Notes: a model not told the origin generated them from the letters alone. DNA of 64,000 nt from Streptomyces finlayi (GCF_014216315.1 NZ_CP045702.1:3348001-3412000), one strand, 5' to 3'; positions 36,238-44,957 are shown, counted from the stretch's first letter. Numbers and translations are program-made.

Positions 36238-36314
36238 GAACAGCAGGATCGCCTCCTGCGCGTCGGCCTTTAAAAGACTGACAGTAAACATTTGACACCA
36301 GAAGCGAGGCGCCC

Positions 36315-37337
36315 ATGAGTCAGTACCGCGGCATTCTGAGCTACGACCTCTCCGCCGACGAAATATCGTCCCTCGAGCAGTTGCTCGCCGACCTTGATGT
36401 GGCACAGAACGATCCCGGCGAGCAGAAGTTCTATGACAACGTCTGGGAGCTGGTGTCGAAGGTACCGATCGGACTTCGTCGGTTCTTGGAGGAATTTCGC
36501 CGTAATGACGCAGCTGCCGGCTTCCTGCTGCGCGGCTTCGGTGTCGACGACGACGCCGTCGGTCCGACACCCGGTAACTGGGCCGAGGCCGCGGCCGCCG
36601 GACGTACCCGCCGAGAAGAGCTCTTTCTGGCGTTGATGGGCCAGTGCCTCGGCGAAGTGTTCAGCTGGCCCACACTGCAGGCCGGGCGAATGATCCAGAA
36701 CGTGCTGCCCATCGCCGGCGACGAAGGCGAGCAGAACGGACACGGCAGTGACGTGCTCCTCGAATGGCACACCGAGGACGCTTTTCATCCCTACCGCTGT
36801 GACTACCTGGCCCTCTTCGGCATCCGCAACCACGACCGGGTTCCGACGACGCTGGCTTCGGTCCAGGACGTGGAACTGTCGGCGGACACACGACAGGTGT
36901 TGTCCGAACCGCGGTTCTACATTCTGCCCGACGACGAGCACCTGCGTCAGCTCGCTGTTCAGCGGCCCAATGACCCTGGACTGCTGCGGATGCGCGAGAT
37001 GCGGGACAACCCCGAGCCCGTCGCCGTGCTCTTCGGTGCCGGGGACGCTCCGTACCTGCGCATCGACCCGTTCTTCATGCGCTGCGTCGACGGCGACGTC
37101 GAAGCGGAAGTGGCACTCAAGGAGCTGGTGACAGAGCTGGAGCGTGTGCAGCAGGACGTGGTGGTGGAAGCGGGCACCCTGCTGGTCGTCGACAACTACC
37201 TCGCCGTGCACGGTCGTCGCGCATTCAGGGCACGCTACGACGGAGCCGACCGCTGGCTGCAGAAGGCGGTGGTCGCACGTGATCTCCGTAAGTCGCGGTC
37301 CGCTCGGGAGTCCGCCGCAGGACGCCTCCTGGGCTGA
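36315..37337 (+). CDS. Fe(II)/2OG oxygenase, VioC-like (Arg-type hydroxylase candidate)
   Basis: 340 residues. Iron ligands H152-x-E154 in LLEWHTEDAFHPYRCDYLAL and H299 in VVDNYLAVHGRRAF; R313 (YDGADRWLQ) for 2-oxoglutarate. The WHTEDAFHPYR block and lid region are close to VioC, OrfP and related arginine or enduracididine beta-hydroxylases, closer than the enzyme at 23597. Last gene of the operon, followed by a hairpin terminator. Free Arg or a related amino acid is the likely substrate from family knowledge; this is inference. Confidence 0.9.
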   Translation: MSQYRGILSYDLSADEISSLEQLLADLDVAQNDPGEQKFYDNVWELVSKVPIGLRRFLEEFRRNDAAAGFLLRGFGVDDDAVGPTPGNWAEAAAAGRTRREELFLALMGQCLGEVFSWPTLQAGRMIQNVLPIAGDEGEQNGHGSDVLLEWHTEDAFHPYRCDYLALFGIRNHDRVPTTLASVQDVELSADTRQVLSEPRFYILPDDEHLRQLAVQRPNDPGLLRMREMRDNPEPVAVLFGAGDAPYLRIDPFFMRCVDGDVEAEVALKELVTELERVQQDVVVEAGTLLVVDNYLAVHGRRAFRARYDGADRWLQKAVVARDLRKSRSARESAAGRLLG

Positions 37338-37353
37338 TCCGGATGCTCGGGAT

Positions 37354-37387
37354 CAGAGGCACCATCCGTTCCCGGATGGAGCCTCTG
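37354..37387 (+). terminator. Terminator closing the NRPS operon
   Basis: Arms cagaggcaccatccg (37354-37368) and cggatggagcctctg (37373-37387) pair over 15 bp with a single mismatch and a ttcc loop, 17 bp after the last oxygenase stop. Confidence 0.75.
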
Positions 37388-37486
37388 TCGTGCCGCTTGC
37401 CCATCGTCCTGCTCATCCGGGGGCTCTTCGAGCTCCGGCATTCAACGACCGGACATCAGCGCCCAGACGCTCAGGCCCAGCCCGCC

Positions 37487-37711
37487 GACTGGGATTCCCG
37501 CGATGGCGTCCCCACCAGCTACTACGCCGCACAGCCGCCCTACGGCCGGATGCTGCCCGGCATCGGCGGCCTGCGCCTGGACGTCACCAAGGTCCTCGCG
37601 AAGTTCGAGTACGACGACCACAAGCCCGTCGATCAGCGCACCCACACCACCCGCCGGTCACCGAACGCGGCACCGCGGACCGCTCACAGAACGGAATTGC
37701 TCCCACGATGA
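37487..37711 (+). pseudogene. PaiB/FMN-binding-regulator-like remnant
   Basis: A frame reading DWDSRDGVPTSYYAAQPPYG, MLPGIGGLRLDVTKVLAKFEYDDHKPVDQRT resembles the C-terminal part of a PaiB-like FMN-binding split-barrel protein (the GI.GFRL.VT....K.K...NKP...R segment). Its N-terminal two thirds are absent and similarity fades before the stop. It lies between the operon terminator and the B3/B4 gene, in apparently decayed DNA. Family assignment is from memory of the motif only. Confidence 0.4.
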
Positions 37712-38415
37712 CCGCCTTCCGCATCAGCCCCGACGTCGCTGCCGCCTTCCCCGACACCCTCATCGCCGTCGTCACCGCCACCGGCCTGAACGGCCGCGAG
37801 CCCTGGCCCCACACCACTGCCGCCGTGGAGGGCCTGGAGCAGGACCTCGCCGCCGGCACCTGGTCCCCCGCCGACGAGAGCGACCCGCGCATCGAGGCGT
37901 GGCACACCGCCTACCGCTCCTTCGGCACCAACCCCCGCCGCATCCGCCCCAGCGTCGATGCCCTCGGCCGCCGCCTGGCGAAGAGGGGCACCCTGCCCCG
38001 GATCAGCCCGGCCGTCGACTCCTACAACGCCGTCTCCGTCCGCCACGGCCTGCCCGCCGGAGCCTTCGACCTCGACCACGTCACCGGCGACATCGAAATC
38101 CGCTACGCCGACGGCACCGAGACCTTCACCCCGCTCGGCGAACCCGACACCGTCGAAAACCCCAAGCCCGGCGAGATCGTCTACACCGACACCACCGACG
38201 TCCTCACCCGTCACTGGAACCACCGCGACGCCCACCGCACCCGCGTCACCGAGGACTCCACCCACGTCGCCTTCGTCCTGGAAACCCTCCACGCCACCCG
38301 CAACGGCCACCTCCTGACCATTGCCGCCGACGCATTGCAGGACCTGCTCACCGAACACTCCGCCCAGAGCACCGTCCACTACCTCAGCCCCGCACACCCG
38401 CAGGCCACCCTCTGA
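37708..38415 (+). CDS. B3/B4 tRNA-binding-domain protein
   Basis: 235 residues from the ATG at 37708, overlapping the end of the remnant frame by ATGA. A single B3/B4 domain, the fold used for editing in the beta subunit of phenylalanyl-tRNA synthetase: AWHTAYRSFGTNPRRIRPSV (about 64-83), ISPAVDSYNAVSVRHGLPAGAFDL (about 102-125) and EIVYTDTTDVLTRHWNHRDAHRT. Free-standing members probably edit mischarged tRNA or act on free amino acids. Codon bias is strongly G/C, unlike parts of the cluster. No visible link to peptide synthesis. Confidence 0.85.
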   Translation: MTAFRISPDVAAAFPDTLIAVVTATGLNGREPWPHTTAAVEGLEQDLAAGTWSPADESDPRIEAWHTAYRSFGTNPRRIRPSVDALGRRLAKRGTLPRISPAVDSYNAVSVRHGLPAGAFDLDHVTGDIEIRYADGTETFTPLGEPDTVENPKPGEIVYTDTTDVLTRHWNHRDAHRTRVTEDSTHVAFVLETLHATRNGHLLTIAADALQDLLTEHSAQSTVHYLSPAHPQATL

Positions 38416-38444
38416 CACCACGCCCCAGGTATCCCAGTGGCAGC

Positions 38445-38519
38445 TCAGGCTGCACAGCACCTCGTTCGGGCCACCCGCAGCATGCGCTCGGTCTTGGCGA
38501 TCCGCCCGTACTCCGCGAA
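38445..38519 (-). pseudogene. Tn3-family transposase scrap
   Basis: Twenty-four codons read FAEYGRIAKTERMLRVAR plus a short non-family tail. The (A/Q)EYGRI.KT..LLR segment is characteristic of the C-terminal region of Tn3-type TnpA. Nothing else of the ~980-residue transposase remains in frame; upstream residues are unrelated. Terminal inverted repeats were not found. Confidence 0.5.
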
Positions 38520-39044
38520 CGTCGCCCCGAGCGGGGTCGGAGGGACTGTAAAACGATCACGATCGGTGTAACTCCTGATCAAGGAAGAGGCATCGATGAC
38601 CGTCAGCTCGGGCCATTGCTCACCTCGGCAGCCACGTCTCAAGGCCGCCGATCCCCGGCAGGTTCTCCAGCCGAGAGTTCTCAGCCCCGCTGCGAATTTT
38701 CTGGATCAACGCGCGGCGGTCACGCTGAGTCTCTTCACGAAGACGTGCTGTTGAGTCGATGCCAGCGGCAAGCAGTGGGTGCAACGGACGGGAGCCCCAA
38801 GCACTCAGCCAACTGGGATCGCTGTTGCTCGGTCTCGGTGCGTAGGAATCAGATCGGTTGGCCCACGCGGACCCGCCGCAATGAAAGACCGGGATCGGAC
38901 CAAGAGCAAGAAGAAGGGCGGAGCCCGGAAGCCCACCGGGTAGACCGTGGGGCCGCTCCGCTCACGCAGCGCTCACACACTGCTCACGCAGGCCCTCCCC
39001 CCGGCGTCCCCGCCCTCTGGCACACCAGGCCCCGAGCGACAGAA
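38520..39044. other. Gap of ~525 bp with mobile-element-like debris, no gene
   Basis: No frame of convincing codon bias or family. The stretch around 38545-38580 (aaaacgatcacgatcggtg) is AT-rich compared with its surroundings and is followed by an ATG at 38596 with a 54-codon frame I cannot assign. A 20-codon Lys/Arg-rich frame at 38881-38943 is too short to judge. Most likely a scar of past insertions. Confidence 0.4.
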
Positions 39045-39077
39045 AACCCCAGGTCACGAGCTATGTGACCTGGGGTT
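39045..39077 (-). terminator. Terminator of tRNA-Thr
   Basis: Perfect 13-bp stem: aaccccaggtcac (39045-39057) and gtgacctggggtt (39065-39077) around a 7-base loop, starting 7 bases after the tRNA 3' end on the minus strand; the minus-strand transcript continues into tttt. Confidence 0.85.
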
Positions 39078-39083
39078 CCGTTG

Positions 39084-39157
39084 AGCCCCCTATCGGATTC
39101 GAACCGATGACCTACGCATTACAAGTGCGTTGCTCTGGCCAGCTGAGCTAAGGAGGC
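39084..39157 (-). tRNA. tRNA-Thr (anticodon TGT)
   Basis: On the minus strand a 74-base cloverleaf is read. The acceptor stem GCCTCCT pairs with AGGGGGC, the D arm is TAGCTCAGCTGG-like, the anticodon stem ACGCA/TGCGT encloses loop CTTGTAA (anticodon TGT), and the T arm is ATCGGTTCGAATCCGAT. No CCA is encoded. It forms the right edge of the accessory region, where tRNA genes commonly serve as attachment sites, but no integrase or repeated tRNA 3' end was seen. Confidence 0.95.
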
Positions 39158-39336
39158 ATTCCGGAGCAGTGTAACCAACGACCCGGCCCGGAGCGGACGG
39201 GGTATTCGAGTGTTCTGGACTACTGACAGATTCGACATGGCCAGGTAGCGTCGCGGAAGGTTCACTCCGGTGGACCAGACCACTCCCATACTCGGATCGT
39301 CCGGCACGTTCCTGCCGGTTGAGGAGATGTACCGCC

Positions 39337-40473
39337 ATGGCTTCTGTCACGTTCGACAAGGCGTCCCGCGTCTACCCCGGCTCCACCAAGCCTGCCGTGG
39401 ACCAGCTCGAGATCGACATCGAGGACGGCGAGTTCCTCGTCCTCGTCGGTCCCTCCGGTTGTGGCAAGTCGACCTCCCTGCGCATGCTCGCGGGTCTTGA
39501 GGACGTCAACGGCGGTGCCATCCGCATCGGTGACCGCGACGTCACGCACCTGCCGCCCAAGGACCGGGACATCGCCATGGTGTTCCAGAACTACGCGCTC
39601 TACCCGCACATGTCCGTCGCGGACAACATGGGCTTCGCGCTCAAGATCGCCGGTGTGAACAAGACCGAGATCCGGGCGAAGGTCGAAGAGGCCGCCAAGA
39701 TGCTCGACCTCACCGAGTACCTGGACCGCAAGCCGAAGGCGCTCTCCGGTGGTCAGCGCCAGCGTGTGGCGATGGGCCGCGCCATCGTCCGTGAGCCGCA
39801 GGTCTTCCTCATGGACGAGCCGCTCTCGAACCTCGACGCCAAGCTCCGCGTCTCGACGCGTACGCAGATCGCCTCCCTCCAGCGCCGCCTGGGCATCACC
39901 ACGGTGTACGTCACCCACGACCAGGTCGAGGCCCTCACCATGGGCGACCGCGTCGCGGTCCTCAAGGACGGGCTGCTCCAGCAGGTCGACTCGCCGCGCA
40001 ACATGTACGACCGCCCCGCGAACCTCTTCGTCGCCGGCTTCATCGGCTCCCCCGCGATGAACCTCATCGAGGTCCCGATCACCGACGGTGGCGTGAAGTT
40101 CGGCAACAGCGTCGTCCCGGTCTCCCGTGCCGCGCTCAGCGCCGCCGCAGACCGCGGCGACACGACCGTCACGGTCGGCATCCGCCCGGAGCACTTCGAC
40201 ATCGTCGAGCACGGTGGCGCGGCGGCGAAGACCCTCACCAAGGACTCGTCCGACGCCCCGGCCGGCCTGGCCGTCTCGGTCAACGTCGTCGAGGAGCTCG
40301 GCGCCGACGGCTTCGTCTACGGCTCCTCCCGCGTCGACGGCGAGGACAAGGACCTGGTCGTCCGCGTCGGCGGACGCGCCGTTCCGGAGAAGGGCACCGA
40401 GCTGCACGTCGTGCCGCGCCCGGACGAGCTGCACGTCTTCGCGACCTCGACCGGTGAGCGCCTCACCGACTGA
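39337..40473 (+). CDS. msiK: Shared sugar ABC transporter ATPase MsiK
   Basis: 378 residues from the ATG at 39337 with RBS gaggaga. ABC ATPase of the MalK/UgpC type: Walker A GPSGCGKST (38-46), Q-loop VFQNYALYPHM, signature LSGGQRQRVAMGRAI, Walker B VFLMDEPLSNLDA, H-loop VYVTHD, and a C-terminal TOBE/regulatory domain (GIRPEHFDIVEHG). In Streptomyces MsiK powers several sugar importers (maltose, cellobiose, xylobiose and others) whose permeases are encoded elsewhere, consistent with its standing alone here. Very even codon use and high similarity to the family indicate a core gene. Confidence 0.96.
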   Translation: MASVTFDKASRVYPGSTKPAVDQLEIDIEDGEFLVLVGPSGCGKSTSLRMLAGLEDVNGGAIRIGDRDVTHLPPKDRDIAMVFQNYALYPHMSVADNMGFALKIAGVNKTEIRAKVEEAAKMLDLTEYLDRKPKALSGGQRQRVAMGRAIVREPQVFLMDEPLSNLDAKLRVSTRTQIASLQRRLGITTVYVTHDQVEALTMGDRVAVLKDGLLQQVDSPRNMYDRPANLFVAGFIGSPAMNLIEVPITDGGVKFGNSVVPVSRAALSAAADRGDTTVTVGIRPEHFDIVEHGGAAAKTLTKDSSDAPAGLAVSVNVVEELGADGFVYGSSRVDGEDKDLVVRVGGRAVPEKGTELHVVPRPDELHVFATSTGERLTD

Positions 40474-40503
40474 CGCCACACCGACTGACGCCGCACCGCC
40501 CTC

Positions 40504-40543
40504 ACGGCCCCCGCACCCGGCATCACCCGGGTGCGGGGGCCGT
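40504..40543 (+). terminator. Terminator of msiK
   Basis: Perfect 17-bp stem, acggcccccgcacccgg (40504-40520) against ccgggtgcgggggccgt (40527-40543), six-base loop, followed by ttt. Confidence 0.9.
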
Positions 40544-40715
40544 TTGCGTGGCGCGTGATGTTTGGGGTTTCGATCCCGGCCGCCGACAAATACCCCGGCA
40601 CACCAGGCATTTCACCCATGCTCGTCAACCGGGGATTCGAAAGGACTCCTCGAACCATCCCTCTCAAGGGTGACGAAATGTCGCCATAACATCACTGACC
40701 GCTACGCTCGCCTGC

Positions 40716-41132
40716 GTGACCCACACCGCGCGCCGCATCGGCCGAACTCTCGCTCTCGTCCTGCCTGTCGTCATGGTCCTCTCCGGGACCCTCGCGGTGA
40801 CCCGCGTGCCGTGGGCGGCGGCCACCCCCGAGTCCCAGCTGCTGACCGCGGCATCGGAGACCGTTTCCAAGCAGCCCGCCAAGGCGCGTACCCCGCAGGA
40901 CGTCCTGCGCGAGAAGCTGCTCGTCGAGCTCCAGGAAAAGGACCCGGCCGTCGCGCTGACGGGCCTCCAGCGCGCCGTCGAGGCCCGGCCCTCCCTCGCC
41001 CGGCACTGCATGTCCATCGCGAGGTCGCTGGGCAAGGCCGCGGTCGAGCAGTACGGCCCGACGCGCGCCCACCGTTTCTCCCGCCCGGTCTGCGACACCT
41101 CGTTCGCCTCGGGCATCGCCCAGTTCAGCTGA
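40716..41132 (+). CDS. Small secreted protein of unknown function
   Basis: 138 residues from a GTG at 40716. N-terminal signal peptide: basic TARRIGR, hydrophobic TLALVLPVVMVLSGTLAV, and likely cleavage after WAAA. The mature part is helical (TPQDVLREKLLVELQEKDPAVALTGLQRAVEARPSLARHC) with two Cys that could pair (SLARHCM and RPVCDTSF). The ending SFASGIAQFS is distinctive. A conserved Streptomyces-type protein as far as I can judge from its bias and position between msiK and the nucleotidyltransferase; no function assigned. Confidence 0.75.
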   Translation: MTHTARRIGRTLALVLPVVMVLSGTLAVTRVPWAAATPESQLLTAASETVSKQPAKARTPQDVLREKLLVELQEKDPAVALTGLQRAVEARPSLARHCMSIARSLGKAAVEQYGPTRAHRFSRPVCDTSFASGIAQFS

Positions 41133-41167
41133 CCGCCGACACGCGGGCACGGCATATCGTGCCTCGC

Positions 41168-41887
41168 ATGCATACGTATCCGACACAGGCCGTGATCCTG
41201 GCAGGTGGCCAGGGCACGCGGCTGCGCCCGTACACCGATGACCGCCCCAAGCCGATGGTCGAGATCCCCGGGACCGGGACCCCGATCATCGGCCATCAGC
41301 TGTCCTGGCTGGCCGCCGAGGGCGTCACGGACGCCGTGGTCTCGTGCGGCCATCTCGCCGAGGTGCTCCAGGAATGGCTGGCCTCGGCCGATCTGCCGCT
41401 GAACGTGACGACGGTCGTGGAGACCGAGCCCCTGGGGCGCGGCGGCGGCCTCAAGTACGCCGCCGCCCGGCTACCCGAACCGGACCAGCCCTGGTACGCG
41501 TCCAACGGCGACATCTGGACGCGCTTCTCGCTGCGCGAGATGGCCGCCTTCCACGCCGAACGCGACGCCATCGCCACGCTCGCCCTCGCCCGCCCCCGGA
41601 TTCCGTGGGGCGCCGTGGAGACGGACGCGTTCGGGCACATCACCGACTTCATCGAGTCGCCGCCCTCGCCCTACCTGATCAACGCCGGTGTGTACGTGTT
41701 CTCGCCGACGTTCACCACACTGCTGCCCGAGCGGGGCGACCACGAGCGGACGACGTTCCCCGGACTGGCCCGCGAGCGCCGCCTCGCCGGCTACCCGCTG
41801 CCGCACGGGGCCTACTGGCGAGCGATCGACACCGCGAAGGACCTCACCGAGGCCGCCAAGGAACTCGGGGCGCACACAGGCCCGTAG
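41168..41887 (+). CDS. Sugar-phosphate nucleotidyltransferase
   Basis: 239 residues from the ATG at 41168. Rossmann-type NTP transferase: signature AVILAGGQGTRLRPYTDDRPKPMVEIPG (first 35 residues) binds NTP and metal; WYASNGDIWTRF is the second metal site. Family members make NDP-sugars from sugar 1-phosphates for cell-wall or glycolipid synthesis. Shorter than GlmU/RmlA-type enzymes with extra domains. Sugar specificity cannot be read. Ends at a bidirectional terminator. Confidence 0.9.
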   Translation: MHTYPTQAVILAGGQGTRLRPYTDDRPKPMVEIPGTGTPIIGHQLSWLAAEGVTDAVVSCGHLAEVLQEWLASADLPLNVTTVVETEPLGRGGGLKYAAARLPEPDQPWYASNGDIWTRFSLREMAAFHAERDAIATLALARPRIPWGAVETDAFGHITDFIESPPSPYLINAGVYVFSPTFTTLLPERGDHERTTFPGLARERRLAGYPLPHGAYWRAIDTAKDLTEAAKELGAHTGP

Positions 41888-41917
41888 GGGCCCTGCGGGT
41901 GCGTACGCGGACAGACG

Positions 41918-41957
41918 AGGAGGGGCGGTCACCGGTTGTCCGGTGACCGCCCCTCCT
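41918..41957. terminator. Bidirectional terminator between convergent genes
   Basis: Perfect 18-bp stem aggaggggcggtcaccgg (41918-41935) with ccggtgaccgcccctcct (41940-41957) and a ttgt tetraloop, between the nucleotidyltransferase and DoxX genes. Confidence 0.9.
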
Positions 41958-42023
41958 GATTCCGTTCCGGGTCCTGTTGATTCCGTTCCGGGTCCGCCCG
42001 CTTCCGTTCCCGGTCCGCCCGTC

Positions 42024-43634
42024 TCAGCCGAGCAGGCCGCCGATCGGGTTGCGCCCACCGCTGCCACCCGTGGTGCCGCCGGTGGTGCCGCCGTCCGTAC
42101 CGCCCGGGGCTTCGCCGGTGCCGCCGGTGCCGCCGGTGGCGGCCGAGCCGGAGGACGTCGGCCCCGCGCTGGCCGTCGGGGGCGGCTCCTGCGGGGTGGT
42201 CTGCTGCGGGGGCGCCTCCTGCTGGGTGACCCCCCGCGTCTGGCTGGGCTGCCCCGCTCCGGAGGTCTGCCCGGACTCGGGGACGGTGCCCGCGCCGGGT
42301 GTGGTCTGCTCCGCCGAAGGCGTCGTGGCCGCGCCGGAACGGGACGGCGAGGGCTGCCGCTCGTCCGGGGTGCGCGACGCCTGGCCCTTGCCGGTGGACT
42401 CCCGGGGAAGCGGGGAGCCGGGAAGCTGGTTCGTCGGGTAGTCGTGCGGACCCGGTACGGTCACGACCTCGCTGGAGCGGACCGCGCCGCCCAGCAGGGA
42501 GCCGACCAGCAGGGTCAGACCGACGACCACGGTGGCGATGACCGTGCCGCGACGCAGCACACGGCCGCGCAGTTCCCAGATCGTGGAGCGCGGGCCGAGC
42601 TTGCGCCACGCCTCTCCTGCGAGACGTCCGTCGACGGAGTAGACCGGGGCGCCCGCGATGATCAGCGGGCTCCAGGCGGCCAGATAGATGATGTCGGGCG
42701 CGTCGTAGGCGGCGACGGTGCGCCAGCTGACCGTGACCAGGAGAGCTGCGGAGAGCAACGCCCCGACCGAGGCGGCGACACGCTGCCAGAGGCCGAAAAC
42801 AGTCAGGACGCCGACGACGACCTGAAGGAAGGCGACGGTGAGTCCGGCGCCGACGGGGTGGGAGAGTGCGAAGTCGCGGAGCGGTTCCGCGAGGGCCCAG
42901 GGGTGCAGCGAGGTCAGCCACTTGACCATCGAGCCCCGGTCGCCGCCGTCGAAGTAGACGGGGTCGCAGAGCTTGCCCATGCCCGCGTAGATGGTGATGA
43001 AGCCGAGGAAGACGCGCATCGGGAGAAGAACGACCCCGAGGTTCATCCGGCGGCCCGGGTAATAGGCGTGCCGGACGGCGTCGTTGCCATGGCGCCGCTC
43101 CTGCGCGGTGCCGTTCGCCTCCTCCTCCTCGTCGTACCGGTCATCCGGACCGGTGTCGACCTGGTCGTAGGCGCCGACCGCCTGCCGCATCGGGGGCAAC
43201 AGCGGCCCGCCGCGGCCCCGTTCGCGCTGCGGGGCGATGAGTACGGGGTTGGCCTGGGTCTCTTCGATCCGCGGGATGACCTGCGTGGCGCCCGCCGCGT
43301 GCCCGTCGGAGAGCGCTGTGCCCAGCCCTCCCTCGAGCCGGCCCGCGGTGGAGTTCCGTACGGCCTGGAGGAGTCCGCCGGCACCGGGATCACCCGGCTC
43401 GGACCTGCCGCTCCAGACGACGGGCGCCTTCCTGCGACGGCCCGCGGCACCGCTCATGGCGGGAATCCGGGCCGTGTCGGCGGTGCCACCGAGCAGCCGT
43501 GCACGCTGCCCCGGGGCGAGCTGCACCCGGAAGCTGGCGTGATTGACGATGACCTGCGCGGGGTCGCAGTCCACCTTGGTCATGCTCAGGGCGGGTTGTT
43601 CGTCGAACCGAGGCGTTCTGGTGTCCACACTCAT
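42024..43634 (-). CDS. DoxX-family membrane protein with long Pro/Gly/Thr tail
   Basis: 536 residues. The N-terminal ~190 residues are charged and predicted cytoplasmic. A DoxX module follows (about 195-390: MNLGVVLLPMRVFLGFITIYAGMGKL, GAGLTVAFLQVVVGVLTVFGL, VGALLSAALLVTVSW), then one more membrane segment (TVIATVVVGLTLLVGSLLGG). The C-terminal ~130 residues are low complexity (QPSQTRGVTQQEAPPQQTT, then GGT/GGS repeats), probably outside the cell. DoxX proteins are linked to thiol/oxidative-stress membrane complexes in actinobacteria. The 260-bp gap upstream to rlmB holds no gene I can support. Confidence 0.85.
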   Translation of the reverse strand: MSVDTRTPRFDEQPALSMTKVDCDPAQVIVNHASFRVQLAPGQRARLLGGTADTARIPAMSGAAGRRRKAPVVWSGRSEPGDPGAGGLLQAVRNSTAGRLEGGLGTALSDGHAAGATQVIPRIEETQANPVLIAPQRERGRGGPLLPPMRQAVGAYDQVDTGPDDRYDEEEEANGTAQERRHGNDAVRHAYYPGRRMNLGVVLLPMRVFLGFITIYAGMGKLCDPVYFDGGDRGSMVKWLTSLHPWALAEPLRDFALSHPVGAGLTVAFLQVVVGVLTVFGLWQRVAASVGALLSAALLVTVSWRTVAAYDAPDIIYLAAWSPLIIAGAPVYSVDGRLAGEAWRKLGPRSTIWELRGRVLRRGTVIATVVVGLTLLVGSLLGGAVRSSEVVTVPGPHDYPTNQLPGSPLPRESTGKGQASRTPDERQPSPSRSGAATTPSAEQTTPGAGTVPESGQTSGAGQPSQTRGVTQQEAPPQQTTPQEPPPTASAGPTSSGSAATGGTGGTGEAPGGTDGGTTGGTTGGSGGRNPIGGLLG

Positions 43635-43894
43635 CTAACCGAGTGATGTGTGTTTAGGACACTGCCTTGACGCACCCGAAGTGTCCGAGACCCGTCAAGA
43701 TCCGGCCAAACTCGGTTCCACCAGAACCTTTGTTCACCTCTCGTACGTGAACTGGCTCAACTGGCCCCGCGAGTCCGCACAGTTGGGCCCTGTGCCGGCA
43801 GCGAGCCCACGCGCCACCCGGCCGCACAGGTGAACGGCGGCGCACCGGTGGCCGACGGGGCACCGAGGGCGCCCCGCCCGGCCGGGCGGGAGGG

Positions 43895-44851
43895 TCACGC
43901 CCGGCGGCGCGCCACCTCGTACAGCACGATGCCCGCCGCGACACCGGCGTTCAGGGACTCGGCGCCGCCCGGCATCGAGATCCGCACGCGGTAGTCACAG
44001 GTCTCGCCGACGAGCCGGCCCAGACCCTTGCCCTCGCTGCCGATCACGATGACGACCGGGCCCGCCAGGGCCTCCAGGTCCTCGACCGTGTGCTCGCCGT
44101 CGGCCGCCAGGCCCACGACCGTGATACCGGCCTTCTGGTAGCCCTCCAGGGCCCGCGTCAGGTTGGTGACACGGGAGACCGGGGTACGGGCCGCCGTACC
44201 GGCGGAGGACTTCCAGGCACCGGCCGTCATACCGGCCGCGCGGCGCTCCGGCACGACCACGCCGTGGCCGCCGAACGCGGACACCGAGCGGACGATCGCA
44301 CCGAGGTTGCGCGGGTCCGTGACGCCGTCGAGGGCGACGATCAGCGGGTCCTCGCCGTTGTCGTACGCGGCGGTGGTGAGGTCCTCCGGGTGCGCGTACT
44401 CGTACGGCGGGACCTGGAGGACGAGGCCCTGGTGGTTCAGGCCGTTCGTCATCCGGTCCAGCTCGGGGCGCGGGGCCTCCATCAGGTTGATGTTGCCGCG
44501 TGCGCCCGCGAGCTGGAGCGCCTCGCGCACCCGCTCGTCGTTGTCGATGTACTGCTGGACGTAGAGCGTGGTCGCGGGGACCCCGTCACGCAGCGCCTCG
44601 AACACCGGGTTACGGCCGACGACCATCTCGGACGTGCCCTTGGCGCCACCGCGGCGGGGAGCCGGGCGGCGGACGGCCGCCTGCTTGGCCTTGGCGGTCG
44701 CGATGCGGTTCTTCTTGTGCTTCTTACGGGCCTCGGCGGGCGGCGTCGGTCCCTTGCCTTCGAGACCACGGCGTCGCTGACCACCGCTGCCGACCTGCAT
44801 GCCCTTCTTGTTGGACGTGCGGCGGTTCCTGCGCTGGCTGTTCCCGGCCAT
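43895..44851 (-). CDS. rlmB: 23S rRNA (guanosine-2'-O-)-methyltransferase RlmB
   Basis: 318 residues. SPOUT-family 2'-O-methyltransferase that modifies G2251 in the ribosomal P site. A basic Streptomyces-type N-terminal extension (QRRNRRTSNKKGMQ...) precedes the substrate-binding domain (MVVGRNPVFEALRDGVP). The SPOUT motifs follow: ALDGVTDPRNLGAIVRS, VIVIGSEGKGLGRLV, RISMPGGAESLNAGVAAGI. Downstream of cysS in the same orientation, as in other streptomycetes. Confidence 0.95.
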   Translation of the reverse strand: MAGNSQRRNRRTSNKKGMQVGSGGQRRRGLEGKGPTPPAEARKKHKKNRIATAKAKQAAVRRPAPRRGGAKGTSEMVVGRNPVFEALRDGVPATTLYVQQYIDNDERVREALQLAGARGNINLMEAPRPELDRMTNGLNHQGLVLQVPPYEYAHPEDLTTAAYDNGEDPLIVALDGVTDPRNLGAIVRSVSAFGGHGVVVPERRAAGMTAGAWKSSAGTAARTPVSRVTNLTRALEGYQKAGITVVGLAADGEHTVEDLEALAGPVVIVIGSEGKGLGRLVGETCDYRVRISMPGGAESLNAGVAAGIVLYEVARRRA

Positions 44852-44896
44852 GACCTACCTGTTTCGTTGCTTCAGAAATATGTCTTCAAGTGAAAG

Positions 44897-44924
44897 TGTG
44901 CCGCCCGGAACCCCGGACGGCACA
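44897..44924 (-). terminator. Hairpin between cysS and rlmB
   Basis: Arms tgtgccgcccgg (44897-44908) and ccggacggcaca (44913-44924), 12 bp with one mismatch and an aacc loop; no clear T-tract, so termination may be partial. Confidence 0.55.
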
Positions 44925-44957
44925 TTTGCGCCGGTCAGACCGGTGCGGAGGAGCCTG

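Noticed and set aside
38445..39160. Integrative element using tRNA-Thr as attachment site
   Set aside because: No integrase gene and no second copy of the tRNA 3' end noticed; kept only as a border hypothesis.
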